37,274 nt of DNA from Clostridium sulfidigenes (GTDB lineage Bacteria; Bacillota; Clostridia; Clostridiales; Clostridiaceae), in the NCBI RefSeq assembly GCF_000732635.1, contig NZ_JPMD01000047.1, forward strand, positions 1 to 37,274, written 5' to 3'. This document shows, one piece after another, positions 16,673 to 25,745 of the stretch. The position numbers and the translations under genes were made by a program. The notes beneath the pieces were generated by a model that did no database searches, was not told where the DNA came from, and saw nothing but the letters and a program-made list of their open reading frames with translations. Within the stretch, counting starts at the first letter, position 1; each line of letters begins with the position of its first letter.

Positions 16673-17152
16673 ATGAATACAATTGAAAATGAATTAAGAT
16701 ATGTGACAAATGAAAATTCTGAATCCATAGAACTAGAGACAAATCTAAATCCAGAACAGAGTAAAGATCCTGGAACGCAAGGCGCACCTCCTAAATATGG
16801 GATAGATCAAATATTAAATCCTTGCGAATGCCCACAAGATTTTGGACAAGTAAAAATAATAGATGCTGAAACTAAATGCAGAATAGTTAAATTTTCTATT
16901 AAAGTTAAGAATCTTTGTAAAGGCAAAGAATATTTAGTTGCTGTAGTATTATATAAGTGGGTTTGGGTCTGGCCATGTAAATGGGTTAGAGTCCCTATCG
17001 CAGAAGATTGCAAAATTGCCAAATTTACTGGATGCGACAATTGTGGAGAAGATATAGTTTACTTTAAATTAGCTATTAAAGAACCTTTATGCTCTAGACA
17101 ACGTATAGGTTTTGACGTTACTGGAAACTATGTAAATTCTTGCAACCTGTAG
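16673..17152 (+). CDS. Ten-cysteine protein of unknown function
   Basis: I do not recognise this 159-residue protein. Residues 1-45 are acidic and disordered-looking (Asn, Glu, Ser, Pro). From about residue 49 there is a compact beta-rich part with ten cysteines (NPCECPQ, TKCRIV, NLCKGK, WPCKWV, EDCKIA, TGCDNCGED, PLCSRQ, NSCNL) and an aromatic stretch YKWVWVWPCKWVRV. It has no signal peptide and no membrane helix. Cysteine-rich soluble proteins of this size in spore formers are often spore coat or exosporium proteins, and a sigma-K-like promoter lies upstream; both points are suggestive only. The start follows GAGGTG. It stands alone between two terminators. Confidence 0.75.
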   Translation: MNTIENELRYVTNENSESIELETNLNPEQSKDPGTQGAPPKYGIDQILNPCECPQDFGQVKIIDAETKCRIVKFSIKVKNLCKGKEYLVAVVLYKWVWVWPCKWVRVPIAEDCKIAKFTGCDNCGEDIVYFKLAIKEPLCSRQRIGFDVTGNYVNSCNL

Positions 17153-17234
17153 TTTTAAAATATTATTAGATAACCTTATTAAAATAATAGGAGATAAGAT
17201 TGTCATCCTAGTACCTAACTCATAATTATTATGT

Positions 17235-17272
17235 AAAAACTCCTTAGAACATAATTTTCTAAGGAGTTTTTT
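17235..17272. terminator. Bidirectional terminator
   Basis: AAAAACTCCTTAGAA at 17235-17249 pairs with TTCTAAGGAGTTTTT at 17257-17271. It serves the cysteine-rich gene on the plus strand and the MATE gene on the minus strand. Confidence 0.92.
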
Positions 17273-17273
17273 A

Positions 17274-18650
17274 TTAAGCTATTACGGTTTTAGTAGTCTC
17301 TTCTTTTCCATCTTTTTTCCAAGTGCTATTTAATAAATAAAAAGATGTTACTGCAGAAATTAAATCTGAAGCAGGATATGCAATCCATGCACCTATGGTA
17401 CCAAAAATATTTACAAAAACTATAGCTAAAGGAATGAATACTATTAGTTGTCTAAATAAAGATAATCTAAATCCTTTTTTAGCTTCATCAATTGCTTGAT
17501 AGTAGTATATTCCTATATAATATAAACCAACTAAAGGAAGTAGGAATATACATATTCTAAGAGCCTTAACAGCCTCAGGTAATAACTTTGCATCAGTTAA
17601 AAACAAGCCTATCATTTGAGGAGCAAAATACATAATAAATACTCCAAATATTAAAGAGATTATTGTCACAGTTTTTATAGATGCTTTAACTGTATTTTTA
17701 ACTCTATCAAAGTTTCTTGCACCAAAGTTAAAGGCTACAATTGGCTGCATAGCAGAACTTATACCAATTATTGCAATAAACATAAACATAGATATTTTAG
17801 TAATAACACCTACTATTATTATAGCTTCATTACCACCTCTAGAAATTAATAAGTTATTTAAAACTACAGAAACTATTGCATCTGATATTTCAATAACAAA
17901 GGTTGAAAATCCCACAGCAATTAATCCTTTAATTAATGTAATATCTATATTTGGTAGAATATTATTTACTGAAAGTTTAATTTTAAAGTGTTTAGTTACA
18001 TCTTTAAACTTGTATAGAACAAAAATTAAGCCTACAAATTGAGAAGCTACAGTAGCAATAGCTGCACCAGCTATACCTATATTTAAATGAGCTACTAATA
18101 TGTAGTCAACTACAATATTTAGAAGTGCACCGATACTGTTAGCATAAAGACCTATTTTAGAGTTTCCTAAAGCTGTCATTACTTGAGAGCATACTATAGT
18201 TAATCCTTGAAATATTGCTCCTATAAAAATTATAGATATATAATCATTAGTTAGTCCAAAAGTAACGTCACTTGCACCAAGTTTATATAATAATCCACCT
18301 CTAAATAAGAATAAAAGTAGAGGGATTATTGTTAAAGATACTATGGTAACAGATATTGAATTAATTATTGTGGATTTAATCTTTTCAGGTTGTTTTTCAC
18401 CGGAATATCTTGAAACGTAGGTTGAAGCTCCTACACCAATTAAGAAAGCGATTGCTATAAGAAAACGTTGAATTGGAAATGCAACTGTCAAGGCACCGAT
18501 AGCATTAGGACCAATATATCTACCAACAAAAACTGTATCTACCATGTTATAGAGTTCTGCTACTAGCAAAGAAAAAATTGCAGGTATGGCAAATTTAAAT
18601 AATACTCTGTATGTTCTTCCATCTGAAAATATTTTAGGGTTAATTCCCAT
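17274..18650 (-). CDS. MATE family multidrug efflux transporter
   Basis: A 458-residue transporter with about twelve membrane helices in two similar halves. The N-terminal half carries FAIPAIFSLLVAELYNMVDTVFVGRYIGPNAIGAL, the standard MATE opening. The second half repeats the pattern at GFSTFVIEISDAIVSVVLNNLL, and AMQPIVAFNFGARNFDRVK closes the fourth loop of that half. The start is the ATG at 18650, behind GAGGTGAG; the ATG eleven codons upstream has no ribosome site. These proteins exchange Na+ or H+ for cationic drugs. It is a single-gene unit, leftward, with its own promoter region. The substrate is not readable from sequence. Confidence 0.92.
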   Translation of the reverse strand: MGINPKIFSDGRTYRVLFKFAIPAIFSLLVAELYNMVDTVFVGRYIGPNAIGALTVAFPIQRFLIAIAFLIGVGASTYVSRYSGEKQPEKIKSTIINSISVTIVSLTIIPLLLFLFRGGLLYKLGASDVTFGLTNDYISIIFIGAIFQGLTIVCSQVMTALGNSKIGLYANSIGALLNIVVDYILVAHLNIGIAGAAIATVASQFVGLIFVLYKFKDVTKHFKIKLSVNNILPNIDITLIKGLIAVGFSTFVIEISDAIVSVVLNNLLISRGGNEAIIIVGVITKISMFMFIAIIGISSAMQPIVAFNFGARNFDRVKNTVKASIKTVTIISLIFGVFIMYFAPQMIGLFLTDAKLLPEAVKALRICIFLLPLVGLYYIGIYYYQAIDEAKKGFRLSLFRQLIVFIPLAIVFVNIFGTIGAWIAYPASDLISAVTSFYLLNSTWKKDGKEETTKTVIA

Positions 18651-18789
18651 TAGTCTCACCTCGTTTATTTGAAAATTCTGCATATTTTTCTTGAGTTTAT
18701 TTTATAAAAAATTCTCTTTATTTTTTATAGAAAAATACGTTTTGTCTTCATGTTTAATTTATTATTAAAATATTTTATCTTATATTAAT

Positions 18790-18829
18790 ATTATAGTTGA
18801 AAACAATTAAATAAACATTCACTTAAGTG
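18790..18829 (-). promoter_or_regulatory. Candidate MATE promoter with palindromic operator
   Basis: On the minus strand TATAAT lies at 18795-18790, with ATGTTT 17 bases upstream as a weak -35. Adjacent to it is a perfect ten-base palindrome CACTTAAGTG at 18820-18829. Such a dyad next to a -35 is a plausible regulator site. The untranslated leader would be about 130 bases. No riboswitch is recognisable in it. Confidence 0.35.
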
Positions 18830-18882
18830 TCCATCAAAAAGTACTATTCTGCCCAAATAGTTATTGGTTAAAAATAGGAAAA

Positions 18883-18917
18883 AGCACAAAAGCACCTTAA
18901 TTAGGATGCTTTTGTAC
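18883..18917 (-). terminator. Terminator of the AraC-type gene
   Basis: GCACAAAAGCACC at 18883-18895 pairs, with one mismatch, with GGATGCTTTTGTAC at 18904-18917. On the minus strand the stem is followed by TTTTTCC. It lies 80 bases after the AraC gene stop. Confidence 0.8.
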
Positions 18918-18996
18918 TTAAAATCAATATATTTTATACATAACATAATATATTTTAACTGAAAGTATATATATATTCATATAAATTGAGGTAAAA

Positions 18997-21165
18997 TTAA
19001 TTAATCTTAATAGGCTTCTGAACTTCATTGATTATAACTAATGTAGCTCCATAGGTTTTTAGAGTAACTAAAATATTTATAACTGTACTCTTCTTAAAGT
19101 ATTTAAATCTAATATTAGGATAAGAAGCTTTATGAAGAATACCATTTTCATCTTTGTTAAGTCTAGTTGGTCTCCCCATATCAATCCAATAGTTATAGGA
19201 TGAACCAATCTTTTCATTTATTTCATAGGTAGTTACATTAATATCTGAATGAATATTAGTTATATTAAGAGAAAGTTTTTTCGAAGTCGCATTTTTTATA
19301 CCTCTAAGCTTTGAAAAACTTGCCATAGAAATTAAATCATTGATTTTATCATGATAAGTATAAAGTAAAATCTCATATTGATTGTTAGTTTTAGTAACTA
19401 CATATCCATCACCTTTAGCTACTAATGTATTACCTAATTTATTTAAAAGTGAATAGGCATAAAAGGCAGGTTTTTTTATTCCCTTATCATTTATAAGACC
19501 AGGATAACCAAAGAATAGTTCATTGGTTATATTTACTTGCTTATCAAGGACGTCAAAGGCCCTTATAAAGCTTAAATCTCCCTTATGATTTACTACATTA
19601 TCAATAATAAATGGAATCATATAGGCTGTATCATATATATTATTTACTTCATTATTTATCATAAAAGGTTCTTCTTCAAAATCTAATTTATTGTAAATTA
19701 ATATTTCTTCAATTGAAGTCCTCAAATTTTCAGGAAAGGTAGAGGAAAATTCAAATCTAAAATTTTTGTAATTAAGAGTTTCTATTGCACTGAAATATTC
19801 CATGAAGGATAGAAGAATATTTTTAAAATCTTCATGTATATCTATAGAATTTTTAAGGGGTAATATATTTTTAGAGGCAACTTCATAGCTTTCATCGTTA
19901 ATGTCATTTATATGTTCTTCATAGGTGCTATCCATATCTAAAACAATTATAGGCACTATATCTAAAAATTCTATAAACTCTAGTACATCCTTTGCTCTAT
20001 TCCAGTTATGAAATTTAGAGCCAGGGAAAATAGCCATATCAGTACTAAATAAATTTAGGATCCGTCCATATTCAAAATCCATTTCCCTTTGAAGTTCTTC
20101 TAGTGTATCTTTATTGTCTTCAATTAAAAGGTCAAAGGCATCACCAATGGTTATAATTCTATTAAAATTCTTATCAAATTCACCTATACAATTTTCCATA
20201 TTAATATTTAACTGATGAATTTTGTCCTCATAGTTAAACCTGTCGTAGTCCTCCAGATAATATATTACTTCATCTAGACTTTCTTCTAAAGGATGAGTTA
20301 TATATTTAGTCAACTTTTCTAGGACTTCAGGAGTAGATTTATATTTTTTTCTAAATTGTAAAGGCGTAAGCTTATAGTGAAGTTTAAAGTGCTTATTAAA
20401 GTATCTAGTATGAGAAAAGCCAATTTCCTCAGAAATTTCAGATAGTGTCATATCTGTATCTAAAATTAATTTTATAGATTCTTCAACTCTAATAAGATTT
20501 AGAAAATCAGTAAAGGAATATCCTGTAGCATATTTTATTTCTCTTGATAAATAATGGGTGCTTAGATATTCGTTACTAGATATATCTTTAAGGGTTATAT
20601 TATTTTGATAATTATTATAAATATATTTAGATATACTATGATATCTTTGAAGTTGATCTTTATTTTCTTTAAGTTCTTGTTTTTCATGAATTAAATAGTT
20701 AAAGTTATTTATTAGATGATAAAGGAGTTTTACAAGGATATCTTCGATTTCTTCATCATAATTATCTTGTTTTTGTACTGTTTCACAAAGGACTTGACAA
20801 AGAAATACTCTTAAATCTTCATACTCTTCCCCAAGCTGAGAGGCCTTACTAGAAGAGTTTGTATAAAAAAACATATTCTCAATATCGTTATAGTACTTTT
20901 GAAAAAAGTATGGATCTATTTGAAATATGAGTACTTTATTGTCAGGATCATCACTTTCAATGCTATGAACTTCATCTATATTTATAATTTCAATTTGATT
21001 TTCACTTATTACATATTTTTCAGTATTTATATATAGATTGATTGTGCCTTTTATAACATAAAGAATTTCGATGCAATAATGCCAATGGATTGGATAATTT
21101 TTAATGGTATTAAAAGAAATAGATACAGGCATATTTGCAGAATAATTAATATATTGTCTATGCAT
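18997..21165 (-). CDS. AraC regulator fused to a GH39-like domain
   Basis: A 722-residue protein. Residues 1-110 are an AraC-type cupin (NYPIHWHYCIEILYVIKGTINLYI). Residues about 172-276 hold the two helix-turn-helix units (LKDISSNEYLSTHYLSREIK and LSEISEEIGFSHTRYFNKHFK). Residues about 290-722 resemble GH39 beta-xylosidase: GDAFDLL, LNLFSTDMA, and the tail GYPGLIND.GIKKPAFYAYSLLNKLG. Clostridial regulators with this fusion control carbohydrate genes. The stretch at about 468-482, where active GH39 enzymes have a WNEP acid/base, reads FRFEFSSTFPENL, so the domain has probably lost catalysis and senses a ligand. No glycoside hydrolase or sugar transporter is adjacent. It has its own extended -10 promoter. 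Confidence 0.88.
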   Translation of the reverse strand: MHRQYINYSANMPVSISFNTIKNYPIHWHYCIEILYVIKGTINLYINTEKYVISENQIEIINIDEVHSIESDDPDNKVLIFQIDPYFFQKYYNDIENMFFYTNSSSKASQLGEEYEDLRVFLCQVLCETVQKQDNYDEEIEDILVKLLYHLINNFNYLIHEKQELKENKDQLQRYHSISKYIYNNYQNNITLKDISSNEYLSTHYLSREIKYATGYSFTDFLNLIRVEESIKLILDTDMTLSEISEEIGFSHTRYFNKHFKLHYKLTPLQFRKKYKSTPEVLEKLTKYITHPLEESLDEVIYYLEDYDRFNYEDKIHQLNINMENCIGEFDKNFNRIITIGDAFDLLIEDNKDTLEELQREMDFEYGRILNLFSTDMAIFPGSKFHNWNRAKDVLEFIEFLDIVPIIVLDMDSTYEEHINDINDESYEVASKNILPLKNSIDIHEDFKNILLSFMEYFSAIETLNYKNFRFEFSSTFPENLRTSIEEILIYNKLDFEEEPFMINNEVNNIYDTAYMIPFIIDNVVNHKGDLSFIRAFDVLDKQVNITNELFFGYPGLINDKGIKKPAFYAYSLLNKLGNTLVAKGDGYVVTKTNNQYEILLYTYHDKINDLISMASFSKLRGIKNATSKKLSLNITNIHSDINVTTYEINEKIGSSYNYWIDMGRPTRLNKDENGILHKASYPNIRFKYFKKSTVINILVTLKTYGATLVIINEVQKPIKIN

Positions 21166-21203
21166 TATAAACTCTCCTTGCCAGTTTCTTTAGTATTAAT
21201 AGT

Positions 21204-21209
21204 ATTATA
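21204..21209 (-). promoter_or_regulatory. Extended -10 of the AraC-type gene
   Basis: On the minus strand TATAAT is preceded by TGC, an extended -10, about 40 bases before the start. The -35 is weak. Confidence 0.5.
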
Positions 21210-21257
21210 GCATCAATTAGAAAAAACATACTAGAGGAATAAAGGAGAGAAAGTGGG

Positions 21258-21291
21258 AAAACCTCAAGAAATTATTTTTCTTGAGGTTTTT
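21258..21291. terminator. Terminator hairpin beside repeat R1
   Basis: AAAACCTCAAGAA at 21258-21270 pairs perfectly with TTCTTGAGGTTTT at 21278-21290. A T run follows on the plus strand and T4 on the minus strand. It lies directly outside the conserved end of repeat R1 and could end the leftward transcript of the cluster-protein gene after R1. Confidence 0.8.
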
Positions 21292-21295
21292 GGAT

Positions 21296-21427
21296 TTTAT
21301 CCGATGACTACCAGCTCTAATACTCCCATCTTCTTAAAAGTGGGAGAAAAGAGCTGCTACGTCCCTGGATAACGATTTCTAAGTTTCAGTGGGAGTAAAC
21401 TCCCTCTGAAGCTAAGAACTCTGTTTA
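21296..21427 (-). repeat. Structured repeat R1 (132 bp), inverted copy of R2
   Basis: Read on the minus strand, this segment matches 27678-27868 closely, except for one internal stretch of about 60 bases missing here. Hairpins visible in this orientation: TTCAG/CTGAA enclosing GGGAGT-TT-ACTCCC; AGCTCT/AGAGCT enclosing CTCCCA/TGGGAG; and an outer ATCC/GGAT clamp that ends in CATCGGATAAA. The layout suggests a folded RNA or the end of an IS200/IS605-type element, including the guide-RNA-like end of TnpB elements. No transposase or TnpB gene is near. It lies in the 3' flank of the leftward cluster-protein gene. Confidence 0.85.
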
Positions 21428-21474
21428 TTATGAACTTGCATAGATAATTTTTACCTAAGCAATATTTTAAGGCT

Positions 21475-22626
21475 CTATAACATTTCTATAAAAGCTGCCA
21501 TTCTAGTGTTAAGTTGTCCAATGTCAGCAGTAGAATAATCTGTTTCTATACTGATGTAAGGTATTTTTTTAGTGTTATTAACAAATCTTTTAATTTGCAA
21601 TGTTTCTACGCTATATGTATGACAAGCTTGAAGTACTACATCCACCACTGCATCAACTTTATATTCATCTATCATTCTATTAAGTAGATCTGTACGGTTA
21701 GGATTAGGTGTCATACAAGAACATCCAATATTTAAGTATTTACGAGCAATAGCATCATAGATATCAGGATTATTTTCATCTACTAATTCATCGATAGCTT
21801 TAGCACCAGTACAGTTTTCAAAAGCCACAACATGAGCTCCGTTATCTTCTATAGCTTTTATAACTTTTTCTGTAGCTCCACCAATTGGACATCCAGTTAT
21901 AAGGATACGAGGTTTCTTTTCATATTTTTTTTCTAATTCATATTCACCCTTAATTTTCTCACTTAGGGCATATATTTCTTTTGGTACCTCTGCTTTATCA
22001 AATTTAAATGTAGTACCATAAAGAACTTTAAACATATCTTGTCCTAATATCGCTGGTGGATCAAGTTTTCCAAGACCGTAGAAGGCTTTAAGAGCTTTTC
22101 TTTCTTCATTTTTTAATTTAATGGCCTTTTTAATATTTTCATCACTTATAGTAGTTTCAAATTGTTTTTCTAAAACTTCTTTAAATTTTATTACTTCTTT
22201 CTTCCAAAGCTTTAAACCTTCTTCACTTTGAGAGTTTGGTAGTTCCATAACATGAACAGGCTTAAACTCACTTAAATATTCATACATTTTTTTCTTTCCA
22301 TCACAAGTAGTTTCACCTACAACTAAATCAGAAAAGTAAAAGAATGGACATTTATCTGTTTTTGCAAATCCATAACTTGATTTGATAAGTGGACATAGAT
22401 TACGCGGTAATTCTTTTTCAGCTTCTGCAATTGTCTCATCAGACATAGAACAAAGAGATACAACACTTGCACCCATGGCAAGAGGTAATTCCTGTGGCAT
22501 ATAAGTACAAAATACTCCTACTAAAGGTATATTTTCATCTTTAAGTTTTTTGGCTGCAATAAAGGAGTTTCTCCTAGCCTCTGCAAAGTCTTCAAATATT
22601 TCAGGTAGTTCTTTTCTTATTTTCAT
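21475..22626 (-). CDS. Double-cubane-cluster protein (HgdB/YjiM family)
   Basis: A 383-residue member of the 2-hydroxyacyl-CoA dehydratase component family, matching YjiM/DCCP in length and motifs. Landmarks are GVFCTYMPQELPLAMGA (Cys40), LCPLIKSSYG (Cys78), the signature GETTCDGKKKMYEYL (Cys108), ITGCPIGG (Cys246), FENCTGAKA (Cys272), GCSCMTPN (Cys302, Cys304) and LQACHTY (Cys335). Relatives bind a double-cubane [8Fe-9S] cluster and carry out low-potential reductions after ATP-driven electron transfer from an activase. That activase, usually adjacent, is absent from the window. The lack of a CoA-dehydratase partner subunit favours DCCP over a true dehydratase. The physiological substrate is unknown. 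Confidence 0.88.
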   Translation of the reverse strand: MKIRKELPEIFEDFAEARRNSFIAAKKLKDENIPLVGVFCTYMPQELPLAMGASVVSLCSMSDETIAEAEKELPRNLCPLIKSSYGFAKTDKCPFFYFSDLVVGETTCDGKKKMYEYLSEFKPVHVMELPNSQSEEGLKLWKKEVIKFKEVLEKQFETTISDENIKKAIKLKNEERKALKAFYGLGKLDPPAILGQDMFKVLYGTTFKFDKAEVPKEIYALSEKIKGEYELEKKYEKKPRILITGCPIGGATEKVIKAIEDNGAHVVAFENCTGAKAIDELVDENNPDIYDAIARKYLNIGCSCMTPNPNRTDLLNRMIDEYKVDAVVDVVLQACHTYSVETLQIKRFVNNTKKIPYISIETDYSTADIGQLNTRMAAFIEML

Positions 22627-22764
22627 TTTAATTCTCCTATCATTTTACGTGGTTATTTAAAAATAATCTATCTAATAAGATTATACATAGAAATTATGTA
22701 ATATTATGAATTATAGTGTTATTTTATACATTTACATCTATCTATAGAATGTTATAATACTACA

Positions 22765-22792
22765 TTGATAAAAATAGTGATAAAATTATATT
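22765..22792 (+). promoter_or_regulatory. Promoter of the beta-lyase gene
   Basis: TTGATA at 22765-22770 and TATATT at 22787-22792, 16 bases apart, 67 bases before the start. No operator or riboswitch is evident in the leader. Confidence 0.5.
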
Positions 22793-22858
22793 GTATATAG
22801 TAGTTTAAGTAGTAAAAATTATTATTAATTTATTAGGATTTTATAGGAGGTAGGGAAA

Positions 22859-24031
22859 ATGAAATACAGTTTTGATGAAAAAGTGGACAGGATAGGCAGT
22901 AACTGTTTAAAGTGGGACTTAATAAATAGAACATATAATGATAGTGAAATTATACCTCTATGGGTAGCAGATATGGATTTTAAAGTGCCAGAAGAAATAG
23001 GAGATGCTATAAGAAAAAGGTTAGAACATCCTATTTTTGGATATTCCCTTACACCACCATCATACTATAAAGCTGCTATAAATTGGTTTGATAAAAGATT
23101 TCAATGGAAAGTTGAAAAGGAATGGATGAAGTTTGCTCCAGGAGTTGTACCAGGACTAAAAACTATAGTTGCTGCTTACACAAAACCAGGAGATGAAATT
23201 ATAATTCAAACACCGGTATATCATCCTTTTTATAGTATTATAAAAAATAATGGGTGTCAGGTTGTAGAAAATACCTTAACTTGTAAAGATGGTAGATATG
23301 AAATGGACTTTGATAACTTAGAAAAGATAATTACTAAAAAAACTAAGATGATAATTCTTTGTAGTCCTCATAATCCAGTAGGAAGAGTATGGACTGTAGA
23401 AGAATTAAAAATGGTTGGAGAAATATGTATAAAGAATAATGTACTAGTGGTAGTAGATGAAATTCATGCAGATATAGTTTATAAACCTAATATACATACA
23501 GTATTTGCATCTATCAATGAAGAATTTGCTAATAATTCTATAATATGCACAGCACCAAATAAAACCTTTAATATTGCAGGGTTTAAAACTGCAAATATAA
23601 TTATTAAAAATGAAAAATTAAGAAATCAATATATACTGCAAATGGAAAAAGACTGTATAGAAGGAGCAACTACTTTAGGTGCAGTAGCACAAGAAGCAGC
23701 ATATACTAGTGGAGAAGAATGGTATCAAGGTCTTATGGAATATTTAGCAGGAAATATAGACTTTACTTTAGAATTCTTTGATAAAAGAATTCCTAAAATT
23801 AAGATTAGAAAACCAGAAGGAACCTATTTATTGTGGCTTGATTGCTCAGGATTAAATATGAAGCCAGAAGAATTAAGTAATTTCTTCCTTAAAAAGTGTA
23901 AAGTATGGTTAAATGATGGTAGCATGTTTGGACATGATGGAGCTATGTTCCAAAGAATGAATATAGGAACTAGTAGAGTTGTTCTTCAAGAAGCTTTAGA
24001 AAGAATAGAAAGAGAAGTAAATAAATTATAG
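22859..24031 (+). CDS. malY: MalY/PatB-type PLP cystathionine beta-lyase
   Basis: A 390-residue fold-type I aminotransferase-like enzyme of the MalY/PatB group. It opens with the group motif WVADMDFKVP. PLP contacts are visible: SPHNPVGR (Asn172), VVVDEIHADI (Asp200), TAPNKTFNIAGFK with the Schiff-base Lys235, and a late arginine in MNIGTSR. These enzymes cleave C-S bonds in cystathionine or cysteine conjugates to give a thiol, pyruvate and ammonia; some act as aminotransferases. AGGAGGT is placed well before the ATG. It is monocistronic and divergent from the cluster protein. With the cystine transporter elsewhere in the window it suggests active thiol scavenging, though no shared control is seen. 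Confidence 0.9.
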   Translation: MKYSFDEKVDRIGSNCLKWDLINRTYNDSEIIPLWVADMDFKVPEEIGDAIRKRLEHPIFGYSLTPPSYYKAAINWFDKRFQWKVEKEWMKFAPGVVPGLKTIVAAYTKPGDEIIIQTPVYHPFYSIIKNNGCQVVENTLTCKDGRYEMDFDNLEKIITKKTKMIILCSPHNPVGRVWTVEELKMVGEICIKNNVLVVVDEIHADIVYKPNIHTVFASINEEFANNSIICTAPNKTFNIAGFKTANIIIKNEKLRNQYILQMEKDCIEGATTLGAVAQEAAYTSGEEWYQGLMEYLAGNIDFTLEFFDKRIPKIKIRKPEGTYLLWLDCSGLNMKPEELSNFFLKKCKVWLNDGSMFGHDGAMFQRMNIGTSRVVLQEALERIEREVNKL

Positions 24032-24042
24032 GTTTATAATAG

Positions 24043-24068
24043 GAGGTTGCCTAAAATCAGGCAACCTC
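24043..24068. terminator. Bidirectional hairpin between convergent genes
   Basis: GAGGTTGCCT at 24043-24052 pairs perfectly with AGGCAACCTC at 24059-24068. The T tracts are short on both sides. It separates the beta-lyase from the convergent S41 peptidase. Confidence 0.75.
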
Positions 24069-24076
24069 TTAAATAG

Positions 24077-25561
24077 TTACTTTAAATTATAATTTTCAAT
24101 AAGTTTTAGAGTTAGTTCTAAAGCATCTTCTCCATTTACCCATATATCAGGTTTGATACCTTCACCTTCCTTAAAGAACTTTTCATCATATAGCCTTAAC
24201 CAGTTTCCATAGGAAAATTCAATATGGGAATTGGGAAGGTAACCTAGTTCTACATTAGAACTTTCAAGAGTACCATGAGTATTAGTACCAACTACTACAA
24301 TATTTTCAAAATCCTTTAGATGCTCTACAAAGAATTCAGCAGCTGAGGATGTTTTTTTATCTGTAAGAACAAAGATAGTATTTAAATTTTTATTAAGCTC
24401 TTTTTTAGATTTAGGTATATGTTCATAATAATAAGCATGAATTTTTTCAAGTTGTAAAGTTTTTAGGTCCTTATGAAAGGTGTTAAAATCGTAGTAGGAG
24501 GGGGCATCCTTAGATCTTCCATAAAGAAGTAGAAAAAGACCCTTCCCTTGAGATGAAACTCCAAAATATTCATTTATCCAGTTTAAAGCGGTCAATATAT
24601 CGCCACCATTATTACCACGTAAATCTAATATACTTACAGGAGAATCCTTTACTTTAGAAGCAGTATTAATGAAATCTATTCCTTCTAAACCTATATTGTA
24701 GGGAACTTCTCTGGAAGATATTATAGGAACATCATCTATAGTTGTGTAGTCTAAAGGTGAAATAGACTCATCTGAAAGAGTATTTGATAATTTCAGTTCA
24801 ATATCTTTAGTATATTCTGATTCACCTCTATAAAATACAACATTTAAGTTCCTTGAAGCTTGTCCAGAACATTTTTCTAAAACACCTAAATTGTATAATA
24901 GTTTACCTTCAGTATTTATTGAAAGATATAAGTAATTTTCGATGTTTTCATCTTTATTTATAGATTTAATGTAGTAAAAAACACCTCCATATTTTACATA
25001 ATAGCCTATTTTGTTTTTGAAAATTCCTAGAGTTGAATTTGTATAGTATCTAGAGGTATTTTCTAAGTCAAATTCATTGTTACCTATATAAAAATGTCTA
25101 TCAGGTATAAAAGCAAGATTATCTTTTAAGGTTTTTGTTAGTTCAGCTACATTAATTACATCATTATCACCAATAAAACTTAAAACTGATTCCTTAGCCT
25201 GTAAAAATAATTTATCACTACCATAATAATTATATGGTGCGTAGCTAGATTTTAAAGCCTTAAAATATAGTTCTACATCATAAATAGCTTCTTTTCTGGT
25301 TATAGCAGTAGGAGATATTACGTAAGGTGTTGAAAATAGTAGAGCGTGCTCTTTAGCAGTTAGTATATCTTCATTTGAAATTTCGGATATAAATTCTCTA
25401 ATATTTAATTTAGATATGGGAATATTTAAATTTTTATGATTTATCTTTTCTAAAGCTTTTTCAAAGGAAATATCTTTTTTATAATAAGGTAAATAAATTA
25501 AAATTAAACCTAAAATTATAATAAAAAGAATTTTAAAAGTTTGTTTCAAATTAAAATCCAC
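24077..25561 (-). CDS. Membrane-anchored S41 family peptidase
   Basis: A 494-residue protein with one N-terminal helix (about residues 9-26), so the bulk should lie outside the membrane. The S41 (tail-specific protease) core is at the C-terminal half: SILDLRGNNGGDILTAL at about 309-325 and DKKTSSAAEFFVEHLKD at about 401-417, where Ser406 is the likely nucleophile. No PDZ domain is obvious between the N-terminal helical part and the core, unlike classic CtpA. This resembles the stand-alone clostridial S41 proteins. The start follows AGGGAGGTGG, and an extended -10 (TGGTATAAT, TATAAT at 25594-25589) lies upstream. It is single-gene, convergent with the beta-lyase and divergent from bceR. Confidence 0.85.
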   Translation of the reverse strand: MDFNLKQTFKILFIIILGLILIYLPYYKKDISFEKALEKINHKNLNIPISKLNIREFISEISNEDILTAKEHALLFSTPYVISPTAITRKEAIYDVELYFKALKSSYAPYNYYGSDKLFLQAKESVLSFIGDNDVINVAELTKTLKDNLAFIPDRHFYIGNNEFDLENTSRYYTNSTLGIFKNKIGYYVKYGGVFYYIKSINKDENIENYLYLSINTEGKLLYNLGVLEKCSGQASRNLNVVFYRGESEYTKDIELKLSNTLSDESISPLDYTTIDDVPIISSREVPYNIGLEGIDFINTASKVKDSPVSILDLRGNNGGDILTALNWINEYFGVSSQGKGLFLLLYGRSKDAPSYYDFNTFHKDLKTLQLEKIHAYYYEHIPKSKKELNKNLNTIFVLTDKKTSSAAEFFVEHLKDFENIVVVGTNTHGTLESSNVELGYLPNSHIEFSYGNWLRLYDEKFFKEGEGIKPDIWVNGEDALELTLKLIENYNLK

Positions 25562-25745
25562 CTCCCTATAATTCTATTAAATAAGGTTATTATACCATAA
25601 AATGTAAAAAAATAAAGACTTTATGAATAAAAATAAAACAAATTAATAATTGACTGCCTTTTAGTTACACTATGTTTTGGTTATAATGTTATTAATAAGA
25701 ATTGGAAAAGTATTTCAACTAGTTTTAGTATAGATAAATCTTAAT

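Noticed and set aside
18684..18789. A riboswitch in the long MATE leader
   Set aside because: The region is AT-rich with no conserved riboswitch motif or terminator-antiterminator pair that I can see.
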